DNA of 64,000 nucleotides from Desulfomicrobium baculatum DSM 4028 (GCF_000023225.1 NC_013173.1:1800501-1864500), one strand, 5' to 3'. Positions 34,597 through 47,005 are shown, counted from the stretch's first letter. Numbers and translations are program-made. The notes: a model not told the origin generated them from the letters alone.

Positions 34597-34725
34597 GATT
34601 CACTCCCTTCGGGTTCAAGCAGTAACGATTTGCAACCCTTACCTATTTTTTACCTGCCTGAAAAGGGTCTGGCTGCTTGCGCTTTTCATGTTTCATCTTC
34701 CTCTTGCCACGTGCACGCAAAATTA

Positions 34726-34739
34726 CTAGTCGTAACTAA
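34726..34739. promoter_or_regulatory. Candidate iron/metal-regulator operator at the dtxR-like gene
   Basis: CTAGTCGTAACTAA closely resembles the operator candidate in the feo promoter (TAG, CGTA and CTAA are shared). It overlaps a weak -10 element (TAGTCG) 17 bp after TTGCCA (34704-34709), which suggests autoregulation. Confidence 0.45.
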
Positions 34740-34771
34740 CATTTTTCGAGCAACCGCAAAAGGACAACACC

Positions 34772-35302
34772 ATGGACCACATGTCCTCCAATCTGGAAGA
34801 CTATCTCGAAGTCATATTCTCCCTGGAGTCAGTCAATTCCGAGGCCCGGGCCAAGGATATCGCCGACGCCATGGGCGTGCAGAGGGCCTCGGTCACCAAC
34901 GCGCTGCAGAAGCTTTCCCAGCGGGGGCTCATCAATTACCAGCCCTACAGTTCGGTCACCCTTACTCCCGAAGGATTCCGCACGGCGACCCGCATCGTGC
35001 ACCGCCACAAGGTGCTCTACGACTTCCTACACACCTTTCTTCAGATCCGGCCCGAAGTGGCCGAGGACACGGCCTGCAAGCTCGAACACCACATCGACGA
35101 CGAAAGCCTTGAGACCCTGACCAAATTCGCCCGCTTCATCATGACCTGCCCCCGCACCGGCAAGGACTGGCTGGAGGCGTTCACCCGCTCCTGCAATGAG
35201 CGAGGAACGTGCACCAACTGCTCCGAATGCATCAAATCCTGCCTGGAACGGCAGGATGACAAGTGTCCTGGCAGCTCCGAGCCCAGCTCAAAAACATCCT
35301 GA
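34772..35302 (+). CDS. DtxR/MntR-type metal regulator with Cys-rich C-terminus
   Basis: This is a 176-residue regulator with a winged-helix domain (residues 5-70: LEDYLEVIFSLE, AKDIADAMGVQRASVTNALQ). The metal and dimerisation region follows (about 75-125: HRHKVLYDFL, CKLEHHID, with the Cys102-Glu-His pattern of the family). The third SH3-like domain is absent. Instead there is a short tail with Cys at 126, 141, 147, 150, 153, 157 and 165, which could hold a metal or iron-sulfur cluster. It lies 188 bases upstream of feoA on the same strand, so it is probably the iron regulator of the feo genes. Confidence 0.88.
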   Translation: MDHMSSNLEDYLEVIFSLESVNSEARAKDIADAMGVQRASVTNALQKLSQRGLINYQPYSSVTLTPEGFRTATRIVHRHKVLYDFLHTFLQIRPEVAEDTACKLEHHIDDESLETLTKFARFIMTCPRTGKDWLEAFTRSCNERGTCTNCSECIKSCLERQDDKCPGSSEPSSKTS

Positions 35303-35416
35303 AAACTTCATGTCCGCGCTGCGAAACCCAAAGAAAACGCTTGTGAAGCTGGTAAAATATCTCAAAATCACAGTCTGTTGAGCTTACATAACGGCTGCAA
35401 AGAGCCCTTAAGCTGC

Positions 35417-35444
35417 TTGACAAATTAGACGTACTAAATATTGT
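35417..35444 (+). promoter_or_regulatory. feo promoter with embedded operator
   Basis: TTGACA (35417-35422) and TATTGT (35439-35444) are separated by 16 bp. The spacer is filled by TTAGACGTACTAA (35425-35437), an inverted repeat TTAG-N5-CTAA of the DtxR/IdeR type. A repressor there would block polymerase directly. Confidence 0.7.
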
Positions 35445-35490
35445 CTCTTCGGCTCAAACACGAGTCGAAAGACCGCATCAAGGAGATCCT

Positions 35491-35742
35491 GTGCCTACCA
35501 TCGTCAATTTGCGTGAAATGCGCGTGAATCAGCATGGCATCATCAAGACCATCGGCGCGCAGGGAGAGCTTGGCCGCCGTATCCGCGACATGGGGCTGGT
35601 GCCCGGAACGGAAATCATCGTCATCGGCCGCGCACCGCTCAAAGACCCTGTGGCCCTGCGGCTCAAGGGTTTCACCCTGACCCTGCGCAACAGTGAAGCC
35701 GATTTCATCACCGTTGAACTCCCGGATAACGATCTTGTCTGA
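35491..35742 (+). CDS. feoA: FeoA-family SH3-like protein, first copy
   Basis: FeoA is a small cytoplasmic partner of the FeoB ferrous iron transporter. This 83-residue copy has the family pattern VNLREMRVNQHGIIKTIGAQ, LGRRIRDMGLVPGTEIIVIG and DPVALRLKGFTLTLR. It uses a GTG start with AAGGAG six bases upstream. Its last codons overlap the probable TTG start of feoB. Confidence 0.93.
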   Translation: MPTIVNLREMRVNQHGIIKTIGAQGELGRRIRDMGLVPGTEIIVIGRAPLKDPVALRLKGFTLTLRNSEADFITVELPDNDLV

Positions 35743-37903
35743 ACCTGTCATTGCAACCATAGCCCTCGCCGGCAACCCCAACGCGGGCAAAACAACCCTG
35801 TTCAACGCCCTGACCGGCTCGCGGCAACACGTAGGCAATTATCCGGGTATCACCGTGGAGAAGAAGGAAGGGTATGTGGACACCCCGGCCGGACTGACCC
35901 GAGTGGTGGACCTGCCCGGCACCTACTCCCTGACCGCCTATTCCCAGGAAGAGCTGGTGGCTCGGGACTTTCTGATCCACGAGCGCCCCCAGGGCGTCAT
36001 CAACGTCCTCGACGCGACCAGTCTGGAGCGCAACCTGTACCTGACGGTGCAGTTCCTTGAAATCGGCATTCCCGTGACCGTGGCCCTGAACATGGTCGAC
36101 GCCCTGGAAGCCAAAGGCATGACCATCGATTCGCAGCGTCTGGCGAGCCTCATGAATGTGCCGGTGGTACGCACCGTGGCGCGCTCCGACAAAGGGGTGC
36201 GCGAAGCCCTGGATGCCGCCATGAATCACCCGCAAAAGGTCTGGCAGCCGCTGCACATCTCCTACGGCCCCGACCTCGACCCGGTCCTGCAGGAAATGAC
36301 CGACCTCATAAAAGAACGGAATTTTCTGACACAGACCTATCCCCCGCGCTGGCTGGCCCTCAAGTTTCTGGAAAACGATCTGGTCGTGCGGCAGCTTTTC
36401 GAGGCGGATTCCGAGTTGCACCGCAACATGCGCGACATGGCCGACGATGTCGCCCGGCACTGCGAAAAAACACTCAAGACCCAGCCGGAATTCATTGTCG
36501 CCGACTACCGCTACGGATACATCTCGTCCATTCTGCGCCAGGGCGTGCTGACCATTCAACCCGATCTGCAGGGCCGCGCCGACCTGTCGGACAAGATCGA
36601 CAGCGTCCTGACCCATCAACTGGCCGGGCCGACCATCATGCTCTGCGTCCTCTACGGACTCTTCAGCGTGACGTTCGCCATCGGCCAGGTTCCCATGGGC
36701 TGGGTCGAGTCCTTTTTCGAATGGCTCTCCGCGCTGGCCATGCACATGCCCGGCGGCCTGGCCAGATCCCTGATCGTGGACGGAATCATCGCCGGCGTTG
36801 GCGGTGTGCTGGGCTTTGTACCGCTTATCCTGATCATGTTTCTGGGCATCACTTTTCTTGAAGATTCCGGGTACATGGCGCGCATGGCCTACATGCTGGA
36901 CCGGGTCTTTCGCATCTTCGGATTGCACGGCAGCTCGGTCGTGCCCTTCATCATTTCCGGAGGCATCCCCGGAGGCTGCGCCGTGCCCGGCGTCATGGCC
37001 GCGCGCACCCTCAGGAGCCCCAAGGAGAAGCTGGCTACGCTCTTGACCGCCCCCTTCATGGTCTGCGGGGCCAAAGTGCCCGTCTTTATCCTGCTCGCCG
37101 CCGCCTTCTTTCCGGGACACGGGGCCAGAGTCATGTTCCTGATCACCCTGGCCGGCTGGGCCGCGGCCCTGGTGGTGGCCAAATTGCTGCGTTCATCCGT
37201 CATTCGCGGGCCGTCCACCCCCTTTGTCATGGAGCTGCCGCCCTACCGCATGCCCACGGCCATAGGCATGGTGCTGCACACCTGGGAGCGCGGTTGGCAG
37301 TACATCAAAAAGGCCGGCACCGTGATTCTGGCCATCTCCATTCTGATCTGGGCTATGATGACCTTTCCGGCCCTCTCCGTGGAGGTGGCCGCGCCCATAG
37401 AGGCCCAGATAGAAAGTCTGGAGACGCGCCTGGCTTCGGAACCGGTGGAAGAGATCCGGCTGGCGCTGCACAACGACATTTCAGAATTCAGCCTGCGCCT
37501 GAAGGAAGAAACTCTGGCCAATTCCCTGGCCGGTCGTATGGGACGCGCCATCGAGCCCGTCACGGCCTGGGCCGGGTTCGACTGGCGGACCAATATCTCC
37601 CTGGTGGGAGGAATCGCGGCCAAGGAGGTCATCGTCTCCACCCTGGCCACGGCCCATGCCCTGAGCGACGACCAGACGCAGAGCTTCTCCGAACGCATCG
37701 CTTCCGCTCCCGGCTGGAACACCAGCGTGGCGGTGAGCCTCATGATCTTTGTGCTGCTCTATTCCCCCTGTTTTGTGACCGTGGTCGCCATCGCCCGCGA
37801 GGCTTCCTGGGCATGGGCCGCTTTCAGCGTCGTCTTCAACACGAGCTTTGCCTTTGCCCTGGCTGTGGCCGCGTACCAGCTCGGCATGAGGATGGGGTGG
37901 TAA
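35735..37903 (+). CDS. feoB: Ferrous iron transport protein B
   Basis: FeoB imports Fe2+ across the inner membrane and has an N-terminal G domain. The 722-residue protein shows GNPNAGKT (G1, residues 13-20), the GNYPGITVE switch, DLPGTYSL (G3) and NMVD (G4). A helical linker follows, then the FeoB membrane core with GGIPGGCAVPGVMAARTL, and the late GGIAAKEVIVSTLA. The TTG at 35735 overlapping the feoA stop is the likely start; other in-frame starts lie inside feoA. Its stop overlaps the next feoA by one base. Confidence 0.95.
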   Translation: MSEPVIATIALAGNPNAGKTTLFNALTGSRQHVGNYPGITVEKKEGYVDTPAGLTRVVDLPGTYSLTAYSQEELVARDFLIHERPQGVINVLDATSLERNLYLTVQFLEIGIPVTVALNMVDALEAKGMTIDSQRLASLMNVPVVRTVARSDKGVREALDAAMNHPQKVWQPLHISYGPDLDPVLQEMTDLIKERNFLTQTYPPRWLALKFLENDLVVRQLFEADSELHRNMRDMADDVARHCEKTLKTQPEFIVADYRYGYISSILRQGVLTIQPDLQGRADLSDKIDSVLTHQLAGPTIMLCVLYGLFSVTFAIGQVPMGWVESFFEWLSALAMHMPGGLARSLIVDGIIAGVGGVLGFVPLILIMFLGITFLEDSGYMARMAYMLDRVFRIFGLHGSSVVPFIISGGIPGGCAVPGVMAARTLRSPKEKLATLLTAPFMVCGAKVPVFILLAAAFFPGHGARVMFLITLAGWAAALVVAKLLRSSVIRGPSTPFVMELPPYRMPTAIGMVLHTWERGWQYIKKAGTVILAISILIWAMMTFPALSVEVAAPIEAQIESLETRLASEPVEEIRLALHNDISEFSLRLKEETLANSLAGRMGRAIEPVTAWAGFDWRTNISLVGGIAAKEVIVSTLATAHALSDDQTQSFSERIASAPGWNTSVAVSLMIFVLLYSPCFVTVVAIAREASWAWAAFSVVFNTSFAFALAVAAYQLGMRMGW

Positions 37904-38157
37904 TGTTTTTCTGCAAACTCAAAGACACGGTCAATGGGGTCCGCACCCTCTGCGACCTCAAAGACGGCGAAAAAGCGGTGGTCCAATGTCTGATCAAATC
38001 CCAGGGCTGTCATCTGAGCAAGCTCGCAGCCATGGGTATCACGCCGGGCACGCAGATAGAGATGATTTCCAACTCAAGCGGCCCGCTCATGGTTCTGGTC
38101 CGCTCATCCCGGCTGTGCCTGTGTCGCAGCCTGGGCAAGTCCATTGTGGTGGAATGA
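37903..38157 (+). CDS. feoA: FeoA-family protein, second copy
   Basis: This 84-residue FeoA-like protein follows feoB by the overlap TAATG. It is Cys-rich for a FeoA (Cys at 4, 17, 29, 36, 72 and 74). The fold pattern remains: LCDLKDGEKAVV, LSKLAAMGITPGTQIEMI, GPLMVLVRSSRLCLCRSLG. The two FeoA copies differ, so they may serve different steps. Its stop overlaps the ATG of a glycosyltransferase gene (ATGA), which extends the operon beyond iron transport. Confidence 0.92.
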   Translation: MFFCKLKDTVNGVRTLCDLKDGEKAVVQCLIKSQGCHLSKLAAMGITPGTQIEMISNSSGPLMVLVRSSRLCLCRSLGKSIVVE

Positions 38158-38855
38158 AGATATCCGTTGTCATCCCGGTCTTCCGGGAGAAAGGCATCGC
38201 CGCCTTGCTGGAAGACCTCCTGCGACAAATCCATATTGAAGAAGCAGGCACGGACACCGAAATACTTGTCGTTGACGGCGCGCCCGAAGCCGACACCCTG
38301 ACCCGCATAGGCGACACTCCCGTATTGCGGCTGTCCTCCCCACCCGGCCGGGGGGTGCAGCTGAACCACGGCGCGGCAGCCGCCGGGGGCGACGTTCTGC
38401 TTTTTCTGCATGCCGACACCCTCCTGCCCGCAAACGCCTTCACCCTCATCCGCCAGACCCTGCGCGACACACGCCTTTCCGGCGGGGCCTTCAGCCTGCG
38501 CTACGAACCGCGCACGCCGGGGTTGTCTTTCATCGCCGCGCTGGCCAACCTGCGCTCCAGGCGCACCCGCGTGCCCTACGGGGACCAGGCCATCTTCGTG
38601 CGCCGCAGCGTTTTCGAGGAACTGAACGGATTCGCGCCCATACCCATTATGGAAGACCTGGAATTCATGACCCGCCTGCGCAGGCAGGGACACAACATCC
38701 GCATCCTGGCCATGCCGGTGCGCACCTCCGCCCGGCGTCAGCTGCGTGAAGGCATCCTGCGCTGCACCCTGCGCAACCTCTGCCTGCGACTCTTTTACCA
38801 CTGCGGAGTGCCGCCAAAAATGCTGGCCAGCCTGTATCGCAGGCACGAGGGCTGA
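38154..38855 (+). CDS. GT2 glycosyltransferase of the TIGR04283 type
   Basis: This is a 233-residue GT-A fold transferase starting MKISVVIPVFREKGIAALLE. It has the VVDGAPE and FLHADTLLP (DxD-like HAD) elements and the family-typical VPYGDQAIFVRR and PIMEDLEFMTRLRRQG. These features match the family annotated as rSAM/selenodomain-associated transferase 2. No membrane helix is present. It overlaps feoA by four bases and is followed three bases later by its usual partner family. Confidence 0.88.
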   Translation: MKISVVIPVFREKGIAALLEDLLRQIHIEEAGTDTEILVVDGAPEADTLTRIGDTPVLRLSSPPGRGVQLNHGAAAAGGDVLLFLHADTLLPANAFTLIRQTLRDTRLSGGAFSLRYEPRTPGLSFIAALANLRSRRTRVPYGDQAIFVRRSVFEELNGFAPIPIMEDLEFMTRLRRQGHNIRILAMPVRTSARRQLREGILRCTLRNLCLRLFYHCGVPPKMLASLYRRHEG

Positions 38856-38858
38856 ACC

Positions 38859-39521
38859 ATGCGCGTGCTGGTCTTCACCAAATATCCGCAGCCCGGCATG
38901 GTCAAAACCAGGCTGGGGCAGACAGTGGGGCTTGAGTGCGCGGCGAAGCTGCACGAGGCGTTCATTCAGGACGAATTGCACATGCTGAAGGAGATCGGCG
39001 CAGAAGTGACCATGTGCTGCGACCCCAGCCTCCCCCTGGCCGACTACAAGCGCCTTTTCGGCCCCGGGATCGGATATTGCCCGCAACAGGGGGCTAACCT
39101 GGGCGAGCGCATGCTGCACGCCCTGCACCTGGCTCTGCGGGGAAACGAAACAGCGGTGCTCATCGGCAGCGACCTGCCCGATCTGCCGGGACAGCATATC
39201 AAAGAGGCGTTCGCAGCCCTGCGTGCCGCCCAGGTCTGCCTGGGTCCGGCAACCGACGGAGGTTTTTACCTTCTGGGCCTGCGCGAGCCCCTGCCCGTTG
39301 ACATTTTTAATGGGGTCTCCTGGAGCGGCCCGCAGGTCCTGAAAAAGACCCGGGCCAACTTCACGGCCGCAGGCCTGACCCATCATCTCCTGCCAGCCTG
39401 GCCGGATGTGGACACGCTGGATGATCTGTCCGCCTACGCCGCCCGCAACCGGAACAAAAAATCACGCTCGATGGATCTCATCCGCAGCCTCGGGCTGGTG
39501 GAGAACGCATGGAAACCCTGA
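38859..39521 (+). CDS. DUF2064 GT-A-like transferase (TIGR04282 type)
   Basis: This 220-residue nucleotidyl- or glycosyltransferase-like protein begins MRVLVFTKYPQPGMVKTRLG, the family's start motif. It has the LIGSDLPDLPGQHI and GPATDGGFYLLGL elements. The family is annotated as rSAM/selenodomain-associated transferase 1 and typically sits beside the TIGR04283 protein, as here. Its reaction is not known. The end overlaps the phosphotransferase-fold gene by 13 bases. Confidence 0.88.
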   Translation: MRVLVFTKYPQPGMVKTRLGQTVGLECAAKLHEAFIQDELHMLKEIGAEVTMCCDPSLPLADYKRLFGPGIGYCPQQGANLGERMLHALHLALRGNETAVLIGSDLPDLPGQHIKEAFAALRAAQVCLGPATDGGFYLLGLREPLPVDIFNGVSWSGPQVLKKTRANFTAAGLTHHLLPAWPDVDTLDDLSAYAARNRNKKSRSMDLIRSLGLVENAWKP

Positions 39522-40465
39522 TCCGCTCCTTTCTGCTCGATCACGAATGGGTGCGGGACACGCCAGAAGTCAGCTTCCTGGCAGCCGGCGAGTACAATCA
39601 GAATTTTCTTGTGCAGTGCGGGAACCAGCGCCTCGTGTTTCGTATCAACCATGGCAGCCAGCTCGGTCTGGATGACCAGATCGGATATGAATTCAAGGTG
39701 CTGCAATGCGTCGCACCTTCCGGAGTGACTCCGCGTCCCGTGCGCGTGCATCCGGATCACCGGCCTTTCGGCGGCGGAGTCATGCTCATGCAGCATCTGC
39801 CGGGCGAAGCGCTGGTCTACGAACGCGACCTGGAACGCGCGGCGGACATATTCGCGCGCATCCATGCCCTGCCGCCCTGTCCGGAGTTGCTGGTGCAGGA
39901 GGATCCGATCGCGGCCATCGCCGCGGAGAGCCTGACGCTCATCAACCGCTATCCAGATCACGCCCTGACGCGGCAGCGCGCCCGCTTGATCGACTATCAC
40001 GGACGCATCGTGCGCCTGGGCGAGGATAACCGCGCCCTCTTCGCAGCCGACCGCCTCTGCGTGGTCAACACGGAAGTCAATTCTGGCAACTTTCTGATCT
40101 CTCCAACAGCGGCGTTTCTGGTGGACTGGGAAAAGGCCGTGGTCTCCAGCCGCCATCAGGATCTGGGGCATTTTCTGGCACCCACGACCACCCTGTGGAA
40201 AAGCGAGACGCTTTTCGCCCCGCAGCAAAAAAACGCATTCCTGCAGACCTACCACCGCCAACTGCCCGAGCCCCCGGCGCTTGAAGAGCTCATCCATCTC
40301 AGCCGGATCATGGAACAGGTCATCATCCTGCGCGGCCTGTCCTGGTGCTTCATGGCACACCATGAATACACCCACGCAGCAAAGCCCCTGACCGATGCCG
40401 GGACCCGATGCAAGATCGAACTCTACATGCACGACATGGACAGAATCATCCCCTCTCTCCCATGA
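39509..40465 (+). CDS. Aminoglycoside-phosphotransferase-fold protein with altered catalytic motif
   Basis: This 318-residue protein has the APH kinase-like fold (PF01636 pattern), with the N-lobe Lys/Glu region around RLVFRINHG and a C-lobe. The usual catalytic HxDxxxxN motif reads NTEVNSGN (Asn187, Glu189, Asn194), so His is Asn and Asp is Glu. The metal-binding Asp206 in LVDWEKA is present. It may still phosphorylate a sugar, or may only bind one. It is the last gene of the run that begins with feoA. Confidence 0.8.
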   Translation: METLIRSFLLDHEWVRDTPEVSFLAAGEYNQNFLVQCGNQRLVFRINHGSQLGLDDQIGYEFKVLQCVAPSGVTPRPVRVHPDHRPFGGGVMLMQHLPGEALVYERDLERAADIFARIHALPPCPELLVQEDPIAAIAAESLTLINRYPDHALTRQRARLIDYHGRIVRLGEDNRALFAADRLCVVNTEVNSGNFLISPTAAFLVDWEKAVVSSRHQDLGHFLAPTTTLWKSETLFAPQQKNAFLQTYHRQLPEPPALEELIHLSRIMEQVIILRGLSWCFMAHHEYTHAAKPLTDAGTRCKIELYMHDMDRIIPSLP

Positions 40466-40587
40466 CCCGATTTGAAAGTCTGGGTTCTGTATGACGAACG
40501 CCTTGTCATCAAGCAAACTTTAACGCATTGTCCGACGTCGGCTGCAAAGCCGCCGCAATTTTTCTGGACCATGCAAAGGATGCCTTC

Positions 40588-40928
40588 ATGCCTCGCGATT
40601 CCTTCAAGACAGTCTACTCCACGGAAAAGCCCGTCTGCCGCAAATGCGGACGGGTGGACTGCATCTGCGGCCAAAACGGACCCGCAGCCTCCGGCCCGAT
40701 ACGGGTCGGCAGGGAAACAAAAGGCCGCAAGGGCGCAGGAGTCACGGTCGTGACCGGCTTGCCCCTGCCGGAGGCGGAACTCAAAGCGCTGCTGTCGGAC
40801 TGCAAGAAGCGCCTAGGATGCGGCGGCACCCTGCGCAATGGCGTCCTCGAATTCCAGGGGGAACACCGCGACACCCTGCTGGCCTTCCTTAAAGACCGTG
40901 GCATATCCGCCAAAAAATCGGGAAGCTG

Positions 40929-40929
<1 letters not shown>
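40588..40929 (+). CDS. SUI1/YciH-family translation factor-like protein
   Basis: This 113-residue protein has a short N-terminal zinc-ribbon-like region (VCRKCGRVDCICG, Cys 17, 20, 25, 27) and a SUI1 domain (eIF1 fold) at about residues 45-110 (GAGVTVVTGLPLPEAELKAL, GCGGTLRNGVLEFQGEHRD). E. coli YciH is the known counterpart. The ATG at 40588 has AAAGGA seven bases upstream. Its TGA stop overlaps the ATG of a hybrid kinase (TGATG). Confidence 0.88.
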
Positions 40930-44141
<3,212 letters not shown>

Positions 44142-44202
44142 CACGCCCCACGGGCCCACACGCCGTTCACGAGGCATGGCGCCGGAAAAGACGTATCCAG
44201 GC

Positions 44203-44237
44203 AAAAAAAAAGCCTCCGCAGGAATCCCCGCGGAGGC
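44203..44237 (-). terminator. Terminator of greA
   Basis: An 8-bp stem (GCCTCCGC with GCGGAGGC) is followed on the minus strand by nine T residues (44203-44211). It lies 24 bases after the greA stop. Confidence 0.9.
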
Positions 44238-44260
44238 CGTTCTTTACGGTGTCCTGGCGG

Positions 44261-44749
44261 CTATTTCAGTCCGGCCGTGCCGAGGAAGCTGACGGAAATG
44301 ACCTCGTAGTCCACACGGCCCTTGGGCACCTGCACGGATATCTCGTCGCCCTCCTGTTTGCCGAGCAGCGCCCGGCCCACGGGGGACTCGATGGAGATGG
44401 TGCCCTTGGTGTGATCGGCCTCGTCGGCCCCAAGCAGGGTGTAGGTCTTGCGCTCTTCGGTCTCCACGTCCTCCACGGTCACGGTGGCCCCGAAGACAGC
44501 CCGGTCGCTCTGCAGCGTATCGATATCAATGACTTCAAAACGAATCATGCGTGATTCGATATGGCTGATCCGCGCCTCCAGCATGCCCTGGCGTTCACGT
44601 GCGGCGTCGTAACCGGCGTTCTCGCGCAGGTCGCCTTCTTCGCGGGCCTCTTTGATGGCCTGGATAATGGCCGGCCGTTCTTTCTTGAGGTCTTCCAGTT
44701 CCTTTTCCAAACGCTTGAAGCCTTCGACTGAAATGGGAATCCTGTTCAT
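44261..44749 (-). CDS. greA: Transcription elongation factor GreA
   Basis: GreA rescues backtracked RNA polymerase by stimulating transcript cleavage. The 162-residue protein has the N-terminal coiled coil (LEKELEDLKKERPAIIQAI) with the acidic tip in EEGDLRENAGYDAARE, and the FKBP-like C-terminal domain (GTISIESPVGRALLGKQEGD). Three ATG codons are adjacent; 44749 is chosen because AGGA lies five bases before it. It is bounded by terminators on both sides. Confidence 0.95.
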   Translation of the reverse strand: MNRIPISVEGFKRLEKELEDLKKERPAIIQAIKEAREEGDLRENAGYDAARERQGMLEARISHIESRMIRFEVIDIDTLQSDRAVFGATVTVEDVETEERKTYTLLGADEADHTKGTISIESPVGRALLGKQEGDEISVQVPKGRVDYEVISVSFLGTAGLK

Positions 44750-44786
44750 CATCATCCTTTGTGTGCAAAAATCGCATTAGGCCAAT

Positions 44787-44833
44787 AAAAAAAAAGATGC
44801 TTTGCCCACCAATTGGCTTGTGGCGGGCAAAGC
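44787..44833 (-). terminator. Terminator of ilvBN
   Basis: A 9-bp stem (GCTTTGCCC with GGGCAAAGC), extended by further pairs, is followed on the minus strand by a run of nine T residues. It separates ilvN from greA. Confidence 0.88.
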
Positions 44834-44954
44834 TGTAGCAACATTTTCAATACCAAAACAATATCCCAAATAGTGCATCCCCGGTTGCGGGTCAAGGGCC
44901 TTGGCAAACCAATCCGTCATCGCGACCCGGCTAGCGCCCGCGCCGACGGATTTC

Positions 44955-45245
44955 TCAGGCGCTCATGATCTGGCCAAGCTGGGCAAAAGTCTCTTCCGCA
45001 GCGGGCCGCAGACGCACGTCGTGCACATCCTGCAATTTGCGCATCTGCCGGATCATCTGCTCCAACCGTTCATCCTCGCTGACCAGAAGCCAGATGCGGC
45101 TCTCCTCTCCACCGTCAAGCGGCAGGCACAGGATGGCCTCGACATTGAAGGCGCGCCGCGAAAAAAGACCGCAGACATGGGACATGACCCCAGGATGGTT
45201 TTTGACCAGCACATCAAGGACGGTGCGTGACGTATCGCTATGCAT
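44955..45245 (-). CDS. ilvN: Acetolactate synthase small (regulatory) subunit
   Basis: This 96-residue ACT-domain subunit has the length of E. coli IlvN. It regulates IlvB and gives valine feedback control. The ACT pattern is [22 protein letters not shown] and [17 protein letters not shown] lies eight bases before the ATG at 45245, and the start overlaps the end of ilvB by eight bases, so the subunits are translationally coupled. Confidence 0.95.
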   Translation of the reverse strand: MHSDTSRTVLDVLVKNHPGVMSHVCGLFSRRAFNVEAILCLPLDGGEESRIWLLVSEDERLEQMIRQMRKLQDVHDVRLRPAAEETFAQLGQIMSA

Positions 45246-46917
45246 GGCATTCACCTCCAAGCATGGTTCTGTTGGCAGCCCCGGGAGGGACCATGGGCCA
45301 GACTTTCTCGTCCCGGTCCACCGGGACATGGATCAGGGTCGGCCCCCGGTGGGCCAAGGCCTCACCCAGCACAGCGTCGGGATCGGCGGCTCCGGCCAGA
45401 TCCCAGGTTTTCCAGCAAAAACCCGAGGCGATGAGCCCGAAATCCACGTTCACGTCGTAAATGGATGAAAAATAATTGGCCTTGAAAAAAAGTTCCTGCT
45501 GCTGGTGCACCAGGCCAAGGGAAGCGTTGTTCATGAGAACGACGGTCACGTCCACGCCCTGTTCGGCGGCCGTGGCCATTTCCTGAATGTTCATGAGCAG
45601 GCTGCCGTCACCACTGAAGCAGACGACCTTGCGCTCCGGCGCCGCCAGAGCCGCGCCGATGGCCGTGGGCAGGCCAAAACCCATGGTGCCGAGGCCACCG
45701 GAGGTCAACCAGCCGGTACCGGGCGTGAAGGGATAGCCCTGCGCCGCCCACATCTGATGCTTGCCCACGTCGGTGACCACAATGGCCGAGTCTCCGGCCA
45801 GTTCCCCCACCCGGCGGATGAGTTCCAGCGGAGTGGCGTGCCCGCCCTGCTCCGGAATGCGGGAGGGAAAGGCCCGCTTCAAGGCCTCGATGTACCCGAT
45901 CCATTCCTGACGTTCGGCGGGTTCGACCTTGGGCAGCAAAGCGCGCACCACGTCGCGCACATCGCCCAGAATGGGCAGGGAGGCGGCCCTGAGCTTGTCC
46001 AGCTCGCTGTGGTCGATGTCGATATGAATGACTTTGGCCTGGGGACAGAACTCCTGCACCTTGCCCGTGGCGCGATCGTCGAAGCGCACCCCGGCGGCCA
46101 GGATGAGGTCGCAGGCCTCAAGCGCCATGTTGGTGTGCCGCTGGGCATGCATGCCGAGCATGCCCATGTTCAGCGGATGGTCGTGGGGAACGACGGTCAA
46201 CCCCATCAGCGTCGAGGTCACGGGCATGGAGAGGCGTTCGGCCAGCGTCAGCATCTCCCGGCCCGCGCCCGAGGCGACCACTCCTCCGCCAAGCCATAAA
46301 ATCGGCCGCCGGGCGGAATTGAGCATCTCCACGGCCAGGTCGAGATCACCGTCGAAACAGGCCGGCACGGGCTCGCGCTCGCCGATCTCGGGCCACTGCC
46401 CAAAATCGACCATCTCCAGCTGGACATCGCGGGGGATGTCGATCAGCACCGGACCGGGACGCCCGCTGGTGGCGATGGAAAAAGCCTCGGGAATGATGTG
46501 CAGGAGGTCGCGGGCCTGGCGCACGAGAAAATTGTGCTTGGTGATGGGGATACTCATCCCGTAGGTGTCCACCTCCTGAAAGGCGTCGGTGCCGATCATG
46601 GCCCGGGGAACCTGTCCGGTGATGCAGATGACGGGCACCGAATCGAGCTTGGCGTCGGCGATGGCGGTCAGGATGTTGGTCGCGCCGGGCCCGGAGGTGG
46701 CGAAACAGACGGCCGGGCGGCCTGTGACCCGGGCCATGCCCTGGGCCAGAAAGCCCGCGCCCTGCTCATGGCGGGTCAGGACGTGACGGATGCGGGTACT
46801 GCGTGAAAGCGCGTCGTAAAGGGGGAGGTTTGCGCCGCCGGGGATGCCCGCAATGGTGCGGATGCCTTGGCGTTCCAGAAGGCCAATGGTCAGTTGCGCG
46901 CCGGTCATGGAAAACAT
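45238..46917 (-). CDS. ilvB: Acetolactate synthase large subunit
   Basis: This is the thiamine-diphosphate enzyme of 559 residues that makes 2-acetolactate or 2-aceto-2-hydroxybutyrate, the first common step of branched-chain amino acid synthesis. It has the N-terminal catalytic Glu region ([18 protein letters not shown]), [13 protein letters not shown], the FAD/central domain, and the TPP motif [12 protein letters not shown] to LMNNAS. AAGGAG precedes the ATG. Expression is probably controlled by the valine-rich leader and terminator upstream. Confidence 0.95.
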   Translation of the reverse strand: MFSMTGAQLTIGLLERQGIRTIAGIPGGANLPLYDALSRSTRIRHVLTRHEQGAGFLAQGMARVTGRPAVCFATSGPGATNILTAIADAKLDSVPVICITGQVPRAMIGTDAFQEVDTYGMSIPITKHNFLVRQARDLLHIIPEAFSIATSGRPGPVLIDIPRDVQLEMVDFGQWPEIGEREPVPACFDGDLDLAVEMLNSARRPILWLGGGVVASGAGREMLTLAERLSMPVTSTLMGLTVVPHDHPLNMGMLGMHAQRHTNMALEACDLILAAGVRFDDRATGKVQEFCPQAKVIHIDIDHSELDKLRAASLPILGDVRDVVRALLPKVEPAERQEWIGYIEALKRAFPSRIPEQGGHATPLELIRRVGELAGDSAIVVTDVGKHQMWAAQGYPFTPGTGWLTSGGLGTMGFGLPTAIGAALAAPERKVVCFSGDGSLLMNIQEMATAAEQGVDVTVVLMNNASLGLVHQQQELFFKANYFSSIYDVNVDFGLIASGFCWKTWDLAGAADPDAVLGEALAHRGPTLIHVPVDRDEKVWPMVPPGAANRTMLGGECHA

Positions 46918-46965
46918 CGTGCACTCCTTTTGTCAGCTCGTCTGTAGACCGGCGGAGGGTGAGCT

Positions 46966-47005
46966 GAAAAAGGAAAACCCCCGCCGGCGCCTGCGCTGGC
47001 GGGGG
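46966..47005 (-). terminator. Attenuator terminator in the ilvBN leader
   Basis: An 8-bp GC stem (CCCCCGCC with GGCGGGGG), with inner pairs GGCGC, is followed on the minus strand by TTTTCCTTTTT. It lies 20 bases after the stop of the leader peptide and about 50 bases before ilvB, as expected for a transcription attenuator. Confidence 0.9.
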
